Source: Pseudobutyrivibrio sp. UBA1225
GTDB taxonomy: Bacteria > Bacillota > Clostridia > Lachnospirales > Lachnospiraceae
Direction: 5' to 3'
Length of the DNA: 44,882 bases
NCBI GenBank assembly: GCA_002309345.1
Contig: DBWZ01000050.1
Span: forward strand, 5,749 to 50,630
The position numbers were made by a program, and so were the translations under genes. Below the pieces are notes generated by a model. It was not told the origin of the DNA. It saw nothing but the letters and a program-made list of their open reading frames with translations, and searched no databases. Positions 24,637 through 33,774 of this stretch are shown here, one piece after another (the stretch's first letter is position 1; every line of letters begins with the position of its first letter).

Positions 24637-26013
24637 TTAATCCTCTTTTTGGGAATCACTTTGCGTCTGATTTGCATCAACATTTTTATCATTGGTCTCA
24701 GGACCATTATATGTGTCGCCATCAGAATATGTCGCAACGAAATTTCTACCACCAAGCTTATCTATATTGAATAAATAACTACCATCCTTTGGTTCGTAGA
24801 TTTCAACTGTAATCTTTCCATCTTCTTCTGAGAATTCAGCAGTCTCGCCATCTGGGGCTGTTACCGTGAGCACCGCCATTTCAGTATTAACTATATTGGA
24901 AAGACTTATTTCCGCGGTGAATTTCTCGCCGCTTTTAAGTTCATGAGTCCACTCAGCTGAATCAACCTCTGAAGCCTCCTCAACAGACTCAACGGTGCCA
25001 TCATCATCTTCTTCAACTTCTTCCTCTTCCTCTTCATTTGGAGCAGAAGGATCGAATATTACGTCACCTCTTTCGTTATATTCTAGTAGCGGCTCGTTCC
25101 AATCAATATTCTCGTCATAAGGTTCACCGTTATAAGTTGCTACATCTGTATCATCTACATATCTAAACATCCCCATTCCATTGACTATATAGTATCCACT
25201 ACAAAGCCAATCAGGAATGTCTATAGAAACACAATTTGAATGCAAATATTCATATCCAAAGCATGTAAAATCTTCTTTACCTAAAGCTGTAAATGTATGT
25301 TGGTTAGCTGTCAGGTTGTACTCTTGATATAAGGATCCTATGTAGAATATGCAAGTGTATACTTTATCTTTTTTTAATGCTTCACTTTTGATAATTCCAT
25401 CTTCTGAGACATATTTATCGGTGATTTGTGTTTTGCCAACCTTGTCAAGATATAATCTCGCCACATCTAATCCCAATAAATCACTTGCATCTGAATCTTC
25501 ATTTATATGTTGCTCATATGCTTTATCATCAGAATCTGTGTAATCTATATAATAATGACCACTATTATCAGCGGTAAGAGATGTGATACCAAATGAGTAT
25601 CCATTATCGTATAAACGAAGGAACTCGTACTCATCTGGAACATAAGATGGACTATATAGCAAAAGCTTATCGGAACTAGTTAGTGTGGGGATTTCCATAT
25701 CACTATTAGAATCTACCCATACTGTATAGTTCGCCGAAACTGTACCACGCTTTCCTCTCACGTAATTAGATTTTTCAAGAGGACATGCCTGAAAAGTATT
25801 ATTTTTAGCATCTATATCCTTATTTTTACAATCTTTCCAGACATAGAGTTTCTCTGGTTCCATTTCCTCAACAGAAGCAACTTGCTGTATCTGCTTTGCT
25901 TCCTCTTCAAGGGTCGTAGCCCCATTAAATACTCCTAGCTTAAGTAAAACTGTACTAGCAATAAGTAATGCAGCTATTACCAAAACTATTATCATCAATG
26001 TTTTATTCTTCAT
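24637..26013 (-). CDS. N-terminally anchored extracytoplasmic protein of the secretion locus
   Basis: A 458-residue protein that I cannot assign to a family. Residues 5-26 are an uncleaved-looking membrane anchor. The rest is predicted outside: a beta-rich region (about 55-320, with several Cys and many Tyr/Asp), a run of Glu (EEEEEEVEEDDD near 333), then a small beta-sandwich-like domain (about 355-435) and a polar tail. It sits between the PrgI-like gene and VirB6 paralogue 1. The topology, one anchor and a large outer part, is like that of VirB8-type or surface-adhesin parts of Gram-positive T4SSs, but no motif proves either. Confidence 0.5.
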   Translation of the reverse strand: MKNKTLMIIVLVIAALLIASTVLLKLGVFNGATTLEEEAKQIQQVASVEEMEPEKLYVWKDCKNKDIDAKNNTFQACPLEKSNYVRGKRGTVSANYTVWVDSNSDMEIPTLTSSDKLLLYSPSYVPDEYEFLRLYDNGYSFGITSLTADNSGHYYIDYTDSDDKAYEQHINEDSDASDLLGLDVARLYLDKVGKTQITDKYVSEDGIIKSEALKKDKVYTCIFYIGSLYQEYNLTANQHTFTALGKEDFTCFGYEYLHSNCVSIDIPDWLCSGYYIVNGMGMFRYVDDTDVATYNGEPYDENIDWNEPLLEYNERGDVIFDPSAPNEEEEEEVEEDDDGTVESVEEASEVDSAEWTHELKSGEKFTAEISLSNIVNTEMAVLTVTAPDGETAEFSEEDGKITVEIYEPKDGSYLFNIDKLGGRNFVATYSDGDTYNGPETNDKNVDANQTQSDSQKED

Positions 26014-26037
26014 AAAAAATACCTAAAATCAAATTAT

Positions 26038-26595
26038 TTATACTTCTAGCTCAATATTATCAATAACGTATCCTACTGTGTGATGAGTTGGCTTGCTTGA
26101 TTTATATGATTTAAGTGCAGATAATGCTCCTGCAAATATCATAATGCCAACTATAATCACGATTATCATGACAAGCATTCTTCGCTGACCCTCTTCGGAT
26201 GCTTCTTGTTTTTCGCGTTCTTGCTTTAAAACATTCGCTTTATCGCGTTCCACTGCCTTTTTCATCAATCCAATATCTTCAGAAGATGCAAAATTTGCAT
26301 ATTTTATCGGTTTAAAAAACAATAGCTTAAGATATTGGGCTATACTCAAATACTCGCATTGGTTTGCGCCAAACAAAAAGCCTATTAATCCAAAGAAAAC
26401 TTCTAATAGAAAAGCTACTATAAATGGCACATTGAATATAAATTGTGATCCAATGAAAACAGCAACAGATGTAAAGACACATCCGAAAAAAATAATTTTT
26501 TGAACTGCCGTTTGGTGTGCCAAATATGTAATGCCAAACAATGCGTCACTATCTATTTCCTCTAAATTTGTATTTCTTTCAAACTCTAAAGCCAT
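26038..26595 (-). CDS. PrgI/VirB3-like membrane protein
   Basis: A 185-residue protein with two close hydrophobic helices (about 33-53 and 57-76), then the phrase ANQCEYLSIAQYLKLLFFKPIKY, a charged helix (105-137) and a third membrane helix (about 138-160). The two-helix part followed by a leucine-rich, basic segment is the form of the PrgI family, the Gram-positive counterpart of VirB3, which works next to VirB4. Usual PrgI proteins are shorter (about 100-130 residues), so the C-terminal helix is an extension. AAGGAGA precedes the ATG. Confidence 0.55.
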   Translation of the reverse strand: MALEFERNTNLEEIDSDALFGITYLAHQTAVQKIIFFGCVFTSVAVFIGSQFIFNVPFIVAFLLEVFFGLIGFLFGANQCEYLSIAQYLKLLFFKPIKYANFASSEDIGLMKKAVERDKANVLKQEREKQEASEEGQRRMLVMIIVIIVGIMIFAGALSALKSYKSSKPTHHTVGYVIDNIELEV

Positions 26596-26604
26596 ACTAT
26601 CTCC

Positions 26605-27648
26605 TTACGCAAACATTTTATCCATAAAATTCTCGGAAGATTTAACCAAGCCTGTAGTCATTATAACCGGAAGATTTACATGTAATATTCCAGCTATTGC
26701 CGCCATCAAGCTGCCCTCCTTTAAATTTAATGCCGTATTAATATCAAATAATCTCATATTGGCTGTAACAGAACCAAACTTTAAAGCCATAATAATAAAA
26801 ACACCTGATAGAGAAAAACCTATAAGCTTTTTTATGAATTGTGAAATAGTTCTTTCTCCTGAGCCTGCACACGCTCCCATACCAACAACAATGGTTGAAA
26901 AAGGTAACATCGCAAGCGGCTTAATTACTCTTTCAATTGTAGCCATTACAATCGTATATCCTGCTACACCAAATACAATTATGGTTCCCAAACCACCAAA
27001 GAATAAAATAATATACTCGAACATATCACAGAAAAATTCTGATATTTTTTTCTTTTCATAATCTTTTATTTTGTGACTGTCTTTGTCAGTACTAGAAAAC
27101 TTAGTTATCGTTTTTTCAATAGGCGATCCATCGTACGAAACATCATATACCTTGTACTTTGCATCTGTTTTCGGATCACCAACTGACGGATTCATTGTTT
27201 GTACATCCATTATCGCATCAGTCACATCATCTGCACTTTTTGTTATAAGCGTCAAAAAATTAAACAAATTTGATATTATAAAAATAATAAATATGTATCG
27301 CAACGCTTCTTCTAAAAATTTCTTTGGCTGCTCTTCTGGTGGCTTACTGACAACCGCCTTATAGATTGCAATCAGAAAGAAGATTGTGGCTACAGGGGTA
27401 GCCACATCGTACATTATTTCAAAACAACCGTGTGCCGCGTCCCACAATTTAACCCAATTTCCATCGCCACGCTCTGAAACATGTGGAAACTCCATGGCTT
27501 TAAGCAAATTATTAAGCAATCCAAATGCCACTTTATATAGTTTTTCGAGCAAGTCTATTGATGTTTTAGGCTCAGACCCCTGATTCAACCGTGAAGTATA
27601 TAATTCGTCATACGCAGCAAACATCACTACTCTATGTAATATATTCAT
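26605..27648 (-). CDS. VirB6/TrbL-like polytopic membrane protein, paralogue 2
   Basis: A 347-residue paralogue of the other three VirB6-like proteins, with FPHVSERG near 60, PVATIFFLIAIYKAVVSKPPEEQPKK near 92, TIERVIKPLAMLPFSTIVVGMGA near 240 and the end NLPVIMTTGLVKSSENFMDKMF. There are about five membrane helices and a soluble acidic loop at about 155-205. It lies directly after the pilin candidate and before the PrgI-like gene, inside the third transcription unit. It is likely to form channel subunits in the cytoplasmic membrane. Confidence 0.75.
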   Translation of the reverse strand: MNILHRVVMFAAYDELYTSRLNQGSEPKTSIDLLEKLYKVAFGLLNNLLKAMEFPHVSERGDGNWVKLWDAAHGCFEIMYDVATPVATIFFLIAIYKAVVSKPPEEQPKKFLEEALRYIFIIFIISNLFNFLTLITKSADDVTDAIMDVQTMNPSVGDPKTDAKYKVYDVSYDGSPIEKTITKFSSTDKDSHKIKDYEKKKISEFFCDMFEYIILFFGGLGTIIVFGVAGYTIVMATIERVIKPLAMLPFSTIVVGMGACAGSGERTISQFIKKLIGFSLSGVFIIMALKFGSVTANMRLFDINTALNLKEGSLMAAIAGILHVNLPVIMTTGLVKSSENFMDKMFA

Positions 27649-27694
27649 TTCTTTCTCCCGACTGCCTCAAACACGTAACACGGCTCTTAGGCAT

Positions 27695-27979
27695 TTATGA
27701 TAATGCTGAGATTATAGCGGACAGTCCAATTAATACCGCCCCTGATACAACAGAAAATACCGCCTGATGCTCTCCCTGCTGATCCATCTTTTGGAATGCT
27801 AGCGCAAACTTAATTCCACCATACGCAAGCATTATGAAGCCAATTGACTTACCTACATCGCAAATAATATCTTGTAGATTATTAATTGACTTTGTGTATT
27901 GCTTGTCTGGAGCTGAGTCCGCCACAAGCACGTTTACAAGTGAAGTGTTTAGTTTTGTAATTACATCATTTAAGTACAT
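27695..27979 (-). CDS. small two-helix pilin candidate (VirB2/TrbC/Maff2-like)
   Basis: A 94-residue protein with a polar start (1-40) and two hydrophobic helices (about 42-61 and 74-93) joined by a short polar loop (FQKMDQQGEHQA). This is the form of VirB2/TrbC pilins and of Maff2 proteins in Gram-positive conjugation loci. AGGAGG lies nine bases before the ATG. A copy of the locus motif is about 50 bases upstream, so it starts a transcription unit, as expected for a protein needed in many copies. It lies between VirB6 paralogues. Confidence 0.65.
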   Translation of the reverse strand: MYLNDVITKLNTSLVNVLVADSAPDKQYTKSINNLQDIICDVGKSIGFIMLAYGGIKFALAFQKMDQQGEHQAVFSVVSGAVLIGLSAIISALS

Positions 27980-28031
27980 TCTTATTTTCCTCCTGTTTTA
28001 TAAATGGGATTTCTTCCCTTCTATATATATA

Positions 28032-28057
28032 TCAATAAAATTTTTAATTTTTTTCCA
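28032..28057 (-). promoter_or_regulatory. T4SS locus motif, copy C (before the pilin gene)
   Basis: On the minus strand TGGAAAAAAAT, five bases, ATTTTATTGA, then TATATATATAG. The same arrangement is found at 41194-41219 and 44764-44790. The TATATA at the end is a possible -10 box, but no standard -35 box is at 17 bases. The 131-base gap between VirB6 paralogue 3 and the pilin gene holds this motif and otherwise only A/T runs. Confidence 0.65.
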
Positions 28058-28110
28058 AATTTACGATTTTTTTTTAATTTTTTTTTAAATCGTTGAATCT
28101 ATTCGTTGAT

Positions 28111-29241
28111 TTATGCAAATATCTTTTCCATGAAACTATCTGCTGATTTTACTAATCCTGTAGTTATAACAACAGGTAAATTTACTCTAAACAAGGCTAT
28201 AAGTGCGAGCATCAAACGATCTCCATCATCATTAATATCCGTTGACATAACATCGCTCAATTTAAATAAATCTACATCCGCTAAAGACAGTCCCATTTTT
28301 ATCGCCATGAGTATAAATACGCTAGATAAGCAGAAGCCTAGAAAGCTTTTTGCATAATGCCACATCATTCTCTCACCTTCACCAGAACTAGCGCCTATAC
28401 CAACTACTATCGTTGCAAAAGGCATCATAATCAATGGTTTGATTATTCTTTGTATGGTTGTCATTACTATGGTGTAGCCCGATGAAGCGAACACCAAAAG
28501 AGTGGCTATACCGCCTAGGAAATACAAAAGATACGTAAATATTTTTTCACAGAATCTAATTATATCTCCATCCATCAAATCCTTGAATGTAGGATTTGCA
28601 TCGCCACTTTCTTCATTTTTTTTAATAGCGTCTGTAATAGTTTTCATTCCTTGCGTCCAAAAATCAGGCCCGGTATTTGGATCGCCTCCAGCACTCGTAT
28701 ATTTAGACAATGTTGTATCCTGTTGCTGCTGCGCATATACTGCATCCGTCAAATCCTCCGAAAACGTAGTAATATACGTCAGAATCGTAAATAGGTTGGT
28801 AGAAATAAAAATTATTAATATAAAACGTATTGACTCCAATAAAAATTCTTTTGGTTGTTCCTCTGGTGCCTTGCTAATAACCGCTTTATATATCGATATT
28901 AAAAAGAAAATTGTTGCAATAGGAATCGTAATGCTTTCTAATGCTGTAAAACAGTCCTTAGCAATATACCAAAGATTTCGCCACTTTAACCCATCACCAA
29001 GGACACTTTCAAAAGCATTTGTAGCTGAATTGAATAACCATCCGTCCCTGTTCGCATAATCAGCACCTTGTCGCTCGATTAACTCTAGGCTAGATCCTGC
29101 TTCGCCAAATCTCTCATTTAATCGACTAGCCACGTGTGGAAATTGCATCATTCGCAAAAGAAATTTAAACAACTCAAAAGCCTTACTATACAAATCCGTA
29201 AGAATACTTGAAACCATTACAGATTGAGATATTATATTCAT
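28111..29241 (-). CDS. VirB6/TrbL-like polytopic membrane protein, paralogue 3
   Basis: The longest of the four paralogues at 376 residues. It has MQFPHVASR near 32, a loop to about 100, SITIPIATIFFLISIYKAVISKAPEEQPKE (about 103-130), a second soluble loop (about 170-225), TTIQRIIKPLIMMPFATIVVGIGAS near 260 and the end NLPVVITTGLVKSADSFMEKIF. GGAGG precedes the ATG at good spacing. It ends the transcription unit that starts at virB11. Which of the four, if any, acts like classical VirB6 is not clear. Confidence 0.75.
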   Translation of the reverse strand: MNIISQSVMVSSILTDLYSKAFELFKFLLRMMQFPHVASRLNERFGEAGSSLELIERQGADYANRDGWLFNSATNAFESVLGDGLKWRNLWYIAKDCFTALESITIPIATIFFLISIYKAVISKAPEEQPKEFLLESIRFILIIFISTNLFTILTYITTFSEDLTDAVYAQQQQDTTLSKYTSAGGDPNTGPDFWTQGMKTITDAIKKNEESGDANPTFKDLMDGDIIRFCEKIFTYLLYFLGGIATLLVFASSGYTIVMTTIQRIIKPLIMMPFATIVVGIGASSGEGERMMWHYAKSFLGFCLSSVFILMAIKMGLSLADVDLFKLSDVMSTDINDDGDRLMLALIALFRVNLPVVITTGLVKSADSFMEKIFA

Positions 29242-29277
29242 ATATATCCTCCACTTTTATATTTTCATCACACTTAT

Positions 29278-30258
29278 TTAAAATACTTTTCCCATAAAAG
29301 CATCTGCAGATTTTACTAATCCTGCTGTTAGTACTACTGGTAGATTTATTCTGATTACCGCAACTACTGCTTTCGTCCACTGAGCATCACCACTTCCTAT
29401 AACTGACGAAACATTAAACAAATCCAAGGATTCAAGAAACGGTGCCATTTTCAATGCAATAAGAATAAATACCCCCGATAAGCATAAACCGAGATAATTT
29501 TTGACAAAGTTCCAAAGCATACGCTGTCCTGTTCCCGAACAAACTCCTATGCCCAGCACTATGGTTGAAAATGGTGCCATCAACAGTGGTTTGACAATCC
29601 TATTTATAGTTGCCATCAGAATAGAATAACCTGTTCCAATGAACACAGCTAGCGTAAGTAAAGCCCCAAGGAAATATAGTACATACGTAAATATATCATC
29701 AAAGAATCCCTGAACATTTCCTTTAAATAATTCTTTTAATGTTGGAGGATTATAATTCTTTAGCGCCTCATTAATAACATTCAGGCCTGCATCAAAAAAC
29801 TTTTTATCCGCTTCATAATGTCCATTGTAGAATTCATGTGTTATTTCTTCGGTGAGTAACGTAATCCACTCCAAAATATCAAATAGATGAAGTGAAACCA
29901 CTAGCACAACCACATACCTTATAATATTGATAACCAGTTCCTTAGGTTGTTCATCTGAAGGTTTTGTAACCAGAGATCTATATATCGCTATAACAAAAAA
30001 TAGTGTTGCAATAGGTATTGTAAAATTCAACAATGCGTCAAAAAAGACCTTCACTAATCCCCATATTTTATGCCATTCAATTTGATTATCAGCTTGTGTC
30101 ATTTTAGAATGTGAAAAATGAAATCGGACACCTTGATTTACAACACCCGAAAACTGCATCATGTCTGTAAATGCTTTGTAAAAACTAAAAGCCCATTTGT
30201 AAAAGGTCTCAAGTAAAGCAGACACCATTATTGGAGGGGATACTATATTTACTTGCAT
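29278..30258 (-). CDS. VirB6/TrbL-like polytopic membrane protein, paralogue 4
   Basis: A 326-residue paralogue, the shortest. FTIPIATLFFVIAIYRSLVTKPSDEQPKE is at about 91-119, TINRIVKPLLMAPFSTIVLGIGV near 215, and the end is NLPVVLTAGLVKSADAFMGKVF. It lies just after the VirD4-like gene. The ribosome site is weak (AAGGAA well upstream of the ATG), so its translation may depend on the gene before it or be lower than that of the others. Confidence 0.72.
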   Translation of the reverse strand: MQVNIVSPPIMVSALLETFYKWAFSFYKAFTDMMQFSGVVNQGVRFHFSHSKMTQADNQIEWHKIWGLVKVFFDALLNFTIPIATLFFVIAIYRSLVTKPSDEQPKELVINIIRYVVVLVVSLHLFDILEWITLLTEEITHEFYNGHYEADKKFFDAGLNVINEALKNYNPPTLKELFKGNVQGFFDDIFTYVLYFLGALLTLAVFIGTGYSILMATINRIVKPLLMAPFSTIVLGIGVCSGTGQRMLWNFVKNYLGLCLSGVFILIALKMAPFLESLDLFNVSSVIGSGDAQWTKAVVAVIRINLPVVLTAGLVKSADAFMGKVF

Positions 30259-30314
30259 ATACTCGTCATTTTTCCTTTCTCCCCTTTTAGGGTTATTGCT
30301 TGCAATTATGGCTG

Positions 30315-32582
30315 TCAGCTTGCCTTTATTATTTCTTCGATTTCTTCAATACTCATACTTGGCTTGTATTTCTCAAGAATATCATCAAACTGCATACGTA
30401 CATCCGTAATTTCGTAGAACAAAGCATATACTTGCTTTGAAGAAAAACCATGTTCTTTCAGTTTCAATGCAATCAACTTTCTGTCGCCATACTCGTCAAT
30501 ATCTACTATTTCTTCAAGTGGTATATCATCTTCCTTAGGTGAATTATCCTCAAGTTCAGGACGTCTAAGCTTCGGTTCATAAAACGGATCACGCCTACAA
30601 AGCAGAGGCATCAAAGGACAATTCTGGAACTGAACCTTTGGCTCGAACAATGGATTTGAACCCTTTACAATAATTGCAGCCGGTCCATCCTTCTTCATGG
30701 CATACATCTGCTGAGCAGAGAATAATGGTTTTTCCATAATGTCATCATTTTGACTGGTAGAACCATTCATACCAAAGGTGTTACCCATACTCATCTTGTG
30801 AATAGTTTGATTACCAAACATCTTACTTAGGTACTCGCAGGAATCCTGATCCGGCGCACCCAAGATTTCGATAATAGTACAGTTACCTATCAAATCGTGA
30901 TCCATATCATGTTTAGGGAATTTACGTTTTAACTGAATAAGGTTCTGTACAATGATAAATGCCGACATGTTACGGCTTCGCATTGTAGATAATCTTTCTA
31001 CGAAAGAATCTGGCAAGGTAACATTGGCAAACTCGTCCATCAGGAACGTAAGATGCTGTGGCAAAGTCTCATGGAACCATGGGTCTATCATGGTTAAGTG
31101 ATACAATTCGTCGAAGAATAACGAATAAATCATAGAAACAATCCAGTCAAAGTATCTTTGGTTTTCGGATGTTACCATGTATAAGATTCGCTTACCAGTT
31201 GAGGATCTCTCATCTGGTTTACTGTATCCAAAGGTCTCTGAGATTTTGATCTCATCCTCACTTAAAAGCTCCTGCACACAACGTAGCTTCATGTATCTAC
31301 AGTGAGCATCCAATGTAGCTACAATTGAAGATGTAGTCTCTGCCGCACCGTTATAATACTTTTCAATATCGATGTAGCCTGGGAAGTGAGAACCATCATC
31401 CTTGTGTTCTGGTGACTCACGCCATCTTTTATCTGCGTCAGTCATAAGTCTAAGAATACCTGGTTCGCAATCCTCGCCACCTTGTAACACTGGGTTACCG
31501 CTGTGATCCAAAACAGGTCGTCCATCTTGACCAATCTGAGGCATACCATAGTTTTCGATTTTACCCATCTGGTTTTGACGAACAGCAGTAGCTGCCAAAA
31601 TCTTAGCAAACTCTTTCCAGTTTTGTTTTTCTGGCGGTCTATCATAATGAATAAGATAAAGAATCGCCGTCAAAAGTACTTCGGCTGAATCCTCGAAGAA
31701 CTGATTCGAACCAGCATCCGCATCGGGCTGCGAAGTGGATTTCATCAATATCTGCGCAAGAGACATGATTCCCGACTCATTTCTAATGTAGTTGAATGGA
31801 TTGAAATGAATGGATTTTTCCATTGACTCTTCTGATTCAACGTTAAGTACCATTACCTCGTAGCCATTATCCTCGAAGTACTGACCAGTTTGGTGAAACA
31901 GCTCGGCTTTCGGGTCAGTAACCACATAGTTTCCAGCAAGCTGTGACAATACTGGTCTGGCAAGTCTGAAAGACTTACCTGTACCAGGAGGTCCAACTAC
32001 AAGTGCATTTAAGTTTGATGTTTTATCATTTTCAATATTTAGATATACGCCTTCGGCAATCCAATAGTTCTTAGTGTTTACTCTATATGGAAACTTTACA
32101 TGAGGGAATTTCTTTTTAACTTCCTCTAGTTTGTCTCCAAAATTGACCTCTACTAAGTTTGACTTGTCGTGATTAGAGAAGTCTTCACTAAATTCCTCCG
32201 CTGACATCCATGCAGCGTCACCATATTCTTCTCCCCTAAAATCGTATTTAACTTTGGTTGATAAATATATATATGTTATTGACCATGCAAAAACTAAGCA
32301 TGCTATCATTTTAGGAGTTACTGACGTAAAGCCTACTATAAAATGATAGGGTGGATGAAAGTAAAATCTTTCAAAGTTTGAAAACAAAGTTGAAAAGCCT
32401 TCTCTATCATCCCATACTGCGCCAAATAAAATAGCTATATATGTCAACAACAAGGATACGAGCAACCATGTCAAGAATACTCTAACAGGATTCTTTTTAC
32501 TTGCTCTTGTTAATCCGCCTTTTGAACCCAGAGAGCGCACCAGCACTCTCGGAAGTTCTTTTAGTGATCTTTTTCCAGCCAT
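30315..32582 (-). CDS. VirD4/TraG-type coupling ATPase
   Basis: A 755-residue type IV coupling protein that brings substrates to the secretion channel. Two membrane helices (about 33-56 and 88-108) are followed by the ATPase: Walker A GPPGTGKS (197-204), DPKAELF near 223, Walker B FLMDEFAN (513-520), and a TraG-type end (NPLFEPKVQF). An insert of about 70 residues (about 330-410) lies before the motif TTSSIVATLDAHCRY. The C-terminal 80 residues are acidic and could select substrates. GAGGA precedes the ATG. It shows that the locus is a full T4SS with a substrate receptor. It could serve conjugation or protein delivery. Confidence 0.9.
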   Translation of the reverse strand: MAGKRSLKELPRVLVRSLGSKGGLTRASKKNPVRVFLTWLLVSLLLTYIAILFGAVWDDREGFSTLFSNFERFYFHPPYHFIVGFTSVTPKMIACLVFAWSITYIYLSTKVKYDFRGEEYGDAAWMSAEEFSEDFSNHDKSNLVEVNFGDKLEEVKKKFPHVKFPYRVNTKNYWIAEGVYLNIENDKTSNLNALVVGPPGTGKSFRLARPVLSQLAGNYVVTDPKAELFHQTGQYFEDNGYEVMVLNVESEESMEKSIHFNPFNYIRNESGIMSLAQILMKSTSQPDADAGSNQFFEDSAEVLLTAILYLIHYDRPPEKQNWKEFAKILAATAVRQNQMGKIENYGMPQIGQDGRPVLDHSGNPVLQGGEDCEPGILRLMTDADKRWRESPEHKDDGSHFPGYIDIEKYYNGAAETTSSIVATLDAHCRYMKLRCVQELLSEDEIKISETFGYSKPDERSSTGKRILYMVTSENQRYFDWIVSMIYSLFFDELYHLTMIDPWFHETLPQHLTFLMDEFANVTLPDSFVERLSTMRSRNMSAFIIVQNLIQLKRKFPKHDMDHDLIGNCTIIEILGAPDQDSCEYLSKMFGNQTIHKMSMGNTFGMNGSTSQNDDIMEKPLFSAQQMYAMKKDGPAAIIVKGSNPLFEPKVQFQNCPLMPLLCRRDPFYEPKLRRPELEDNSPKEDDIPLEEIVDIDEYGDRKLIALKLKEHGFSSKQVYALFYEITDVRMQFDDILEKYKPSMSIEEIEEIIKAS

Positions 32583-32611
32583 ATTTTCCTCGTTTCTTTA
32601 GTTAGTGTTTT

Positions 32612-33772
32612 TTATGGTCCTACTTTTGTCGGTTTTTGATTGTTTTTTCCACTATTCATACCTTGTGTAGGTGGAGTGAGTGGTTCGGATGTATTAAGGT
32701 GCGTGTCTTGTATTGTGCCTTGACCTTGTATTGTGCCTTGGCCTTGTGTTGTGCCTTGTTTTTGTTGTGTATTTGTTGTTTCTGTCGTTTTTGTTGTATT
32801 AACTGAACCATTCTCCCTATTAAGCTCCTTCTGATTTTGTGCTTCCATAGTATTCTCGGCATTTTTTACAAACATCGGAGGTTTATCTTTTTGTTTGGAT
32901 ATCGGTTCATTTAGCTTTGTTTCATCCGTTTGGCCTTGCTTTGGGTCTGGCGTTTGATTTTCACCTGTCTTAGTATTGACTTCTACTTTTGGCGCGTCTT
33001 TTTCAGAATTTTCGCCATTGCCATTTTGTAGTTCTTTAGCCTTTTCTTCGTATTTCTCCTTATCCTTCCTGTTGTCATAGTCGCCTACAACATGATGAAT
33101 CTCAATTCCCATCGCCCTAGCCACTCCATCTAAAGTTTTTGAGCCAAGATTTTTTACAATTCCATATAATTGTCCAATAGGTTTTTTTGCCCACCAACTA
33201 TAAAATTCTTCTTTAAAACTACGTTTATATCTACTGGAGTTGTTGTCCTGCTGATCACCTCCATGCCCCCTATTACTTTGGTCAGGCTCTTGACTTGGCT
33301 GTTGCCCTTGTGCTTGTTTTGAGTTTCCACCTAGTAATGGGGTTTGGTCTGATTCTTCTACAATATTTTGCGATTCGTCAGGCTCTTGTTCTAAATCTGC
33401 TTCTTGTTCCTGACCTACATCTTGTTTTTGATCTGCTTCTTGTTCCTGACCTACATCTTGTTCTGGCTTTTGCCCAAGCACTCGCTTTAACTTTTGTGTC
33501 TTATTTTGATTCAGATTGTGCTTTTCCTGTTCTAATTTTTCTTTTTCCGCCTTATTTGATTTTAGTATTACTTGAGTTTTAAGTTCCTCCCTATATTTCT
33601 TATCTAACAACGCTGTCTTTATTTGATAATACGATTTATTAGCAGCCCATGGGATAGCCTTCTTCAGCACAAAATCTGGTATTATAACTATTATCGAAGC
33701 TAAAGTAGATGCAACAATTTTTTTAAATTTCTCAATAAACTTGTCATGTTCTTCTTGGAATCCGTCACTCAT
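32612..33772 (-). CDS. basic Gln-rich protein of the T4SS locus, shares an N-terminal module with its neighbour
   Basis: A 386-residue protein of unknown function. Residues 10-65 (FKKIVASTLASIIVIIPDFV, then KKAIPWAANKSYYQIKTALL) match the N-terminus of the 717-residue protein encoded just before it. The rest is low complexity: QEQEADQKQDVGQEQEAD-type repeats (about 98-130), a Ser/Asn/Gln stretch, a short folded-looking part with KPIGQLYGIVKNLGSKTLDGVARAMGIEIHHVVG (about 198-230), and a tail of QGQGTIQ repeats. The N-module has a hydrophobic stretch that may enter the membrane. The gene begins two bases after the stop of its neighbour. It is probably a structural or adaptor part of the apparatus. 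Confidence 0.5.
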   Translation of the reverse strand: MSDGFQEEHDKFIEKFKKIVASTLASIIVIIPDFVLKKAIPWAANKSYYQIKTALLDKKYREELKTQVILKSNKAEKEKLEQEKHNLNQNKTQKLKRVLGQKPEQDVGQEQEADQKQDVGQEQEADLEQEPDESQNIVEESDQTPLLGGNSKQAQGQQPSQEPDQSNRGHGGDQQDNNSSRYKRSFKEEFYSWWAKKPIGQLYGIVKNLGSKTLDGVARAMGIEIHHVVGDYDNRKDKEKYEEKAKELQNGNGENSEKDAPKVEVNTKTGENQTPDPKQGQTDETKLNEPISKQKDKPPMFVKNAENTMEAQNQKELNRENGSVNTTKTTETTNTQQKQGTTQGQGTIQGQGTIQDTHLNTSEPLTPPTQGMNSGKNNQKPTKVGP

Positions 33773-33774
33773 AA

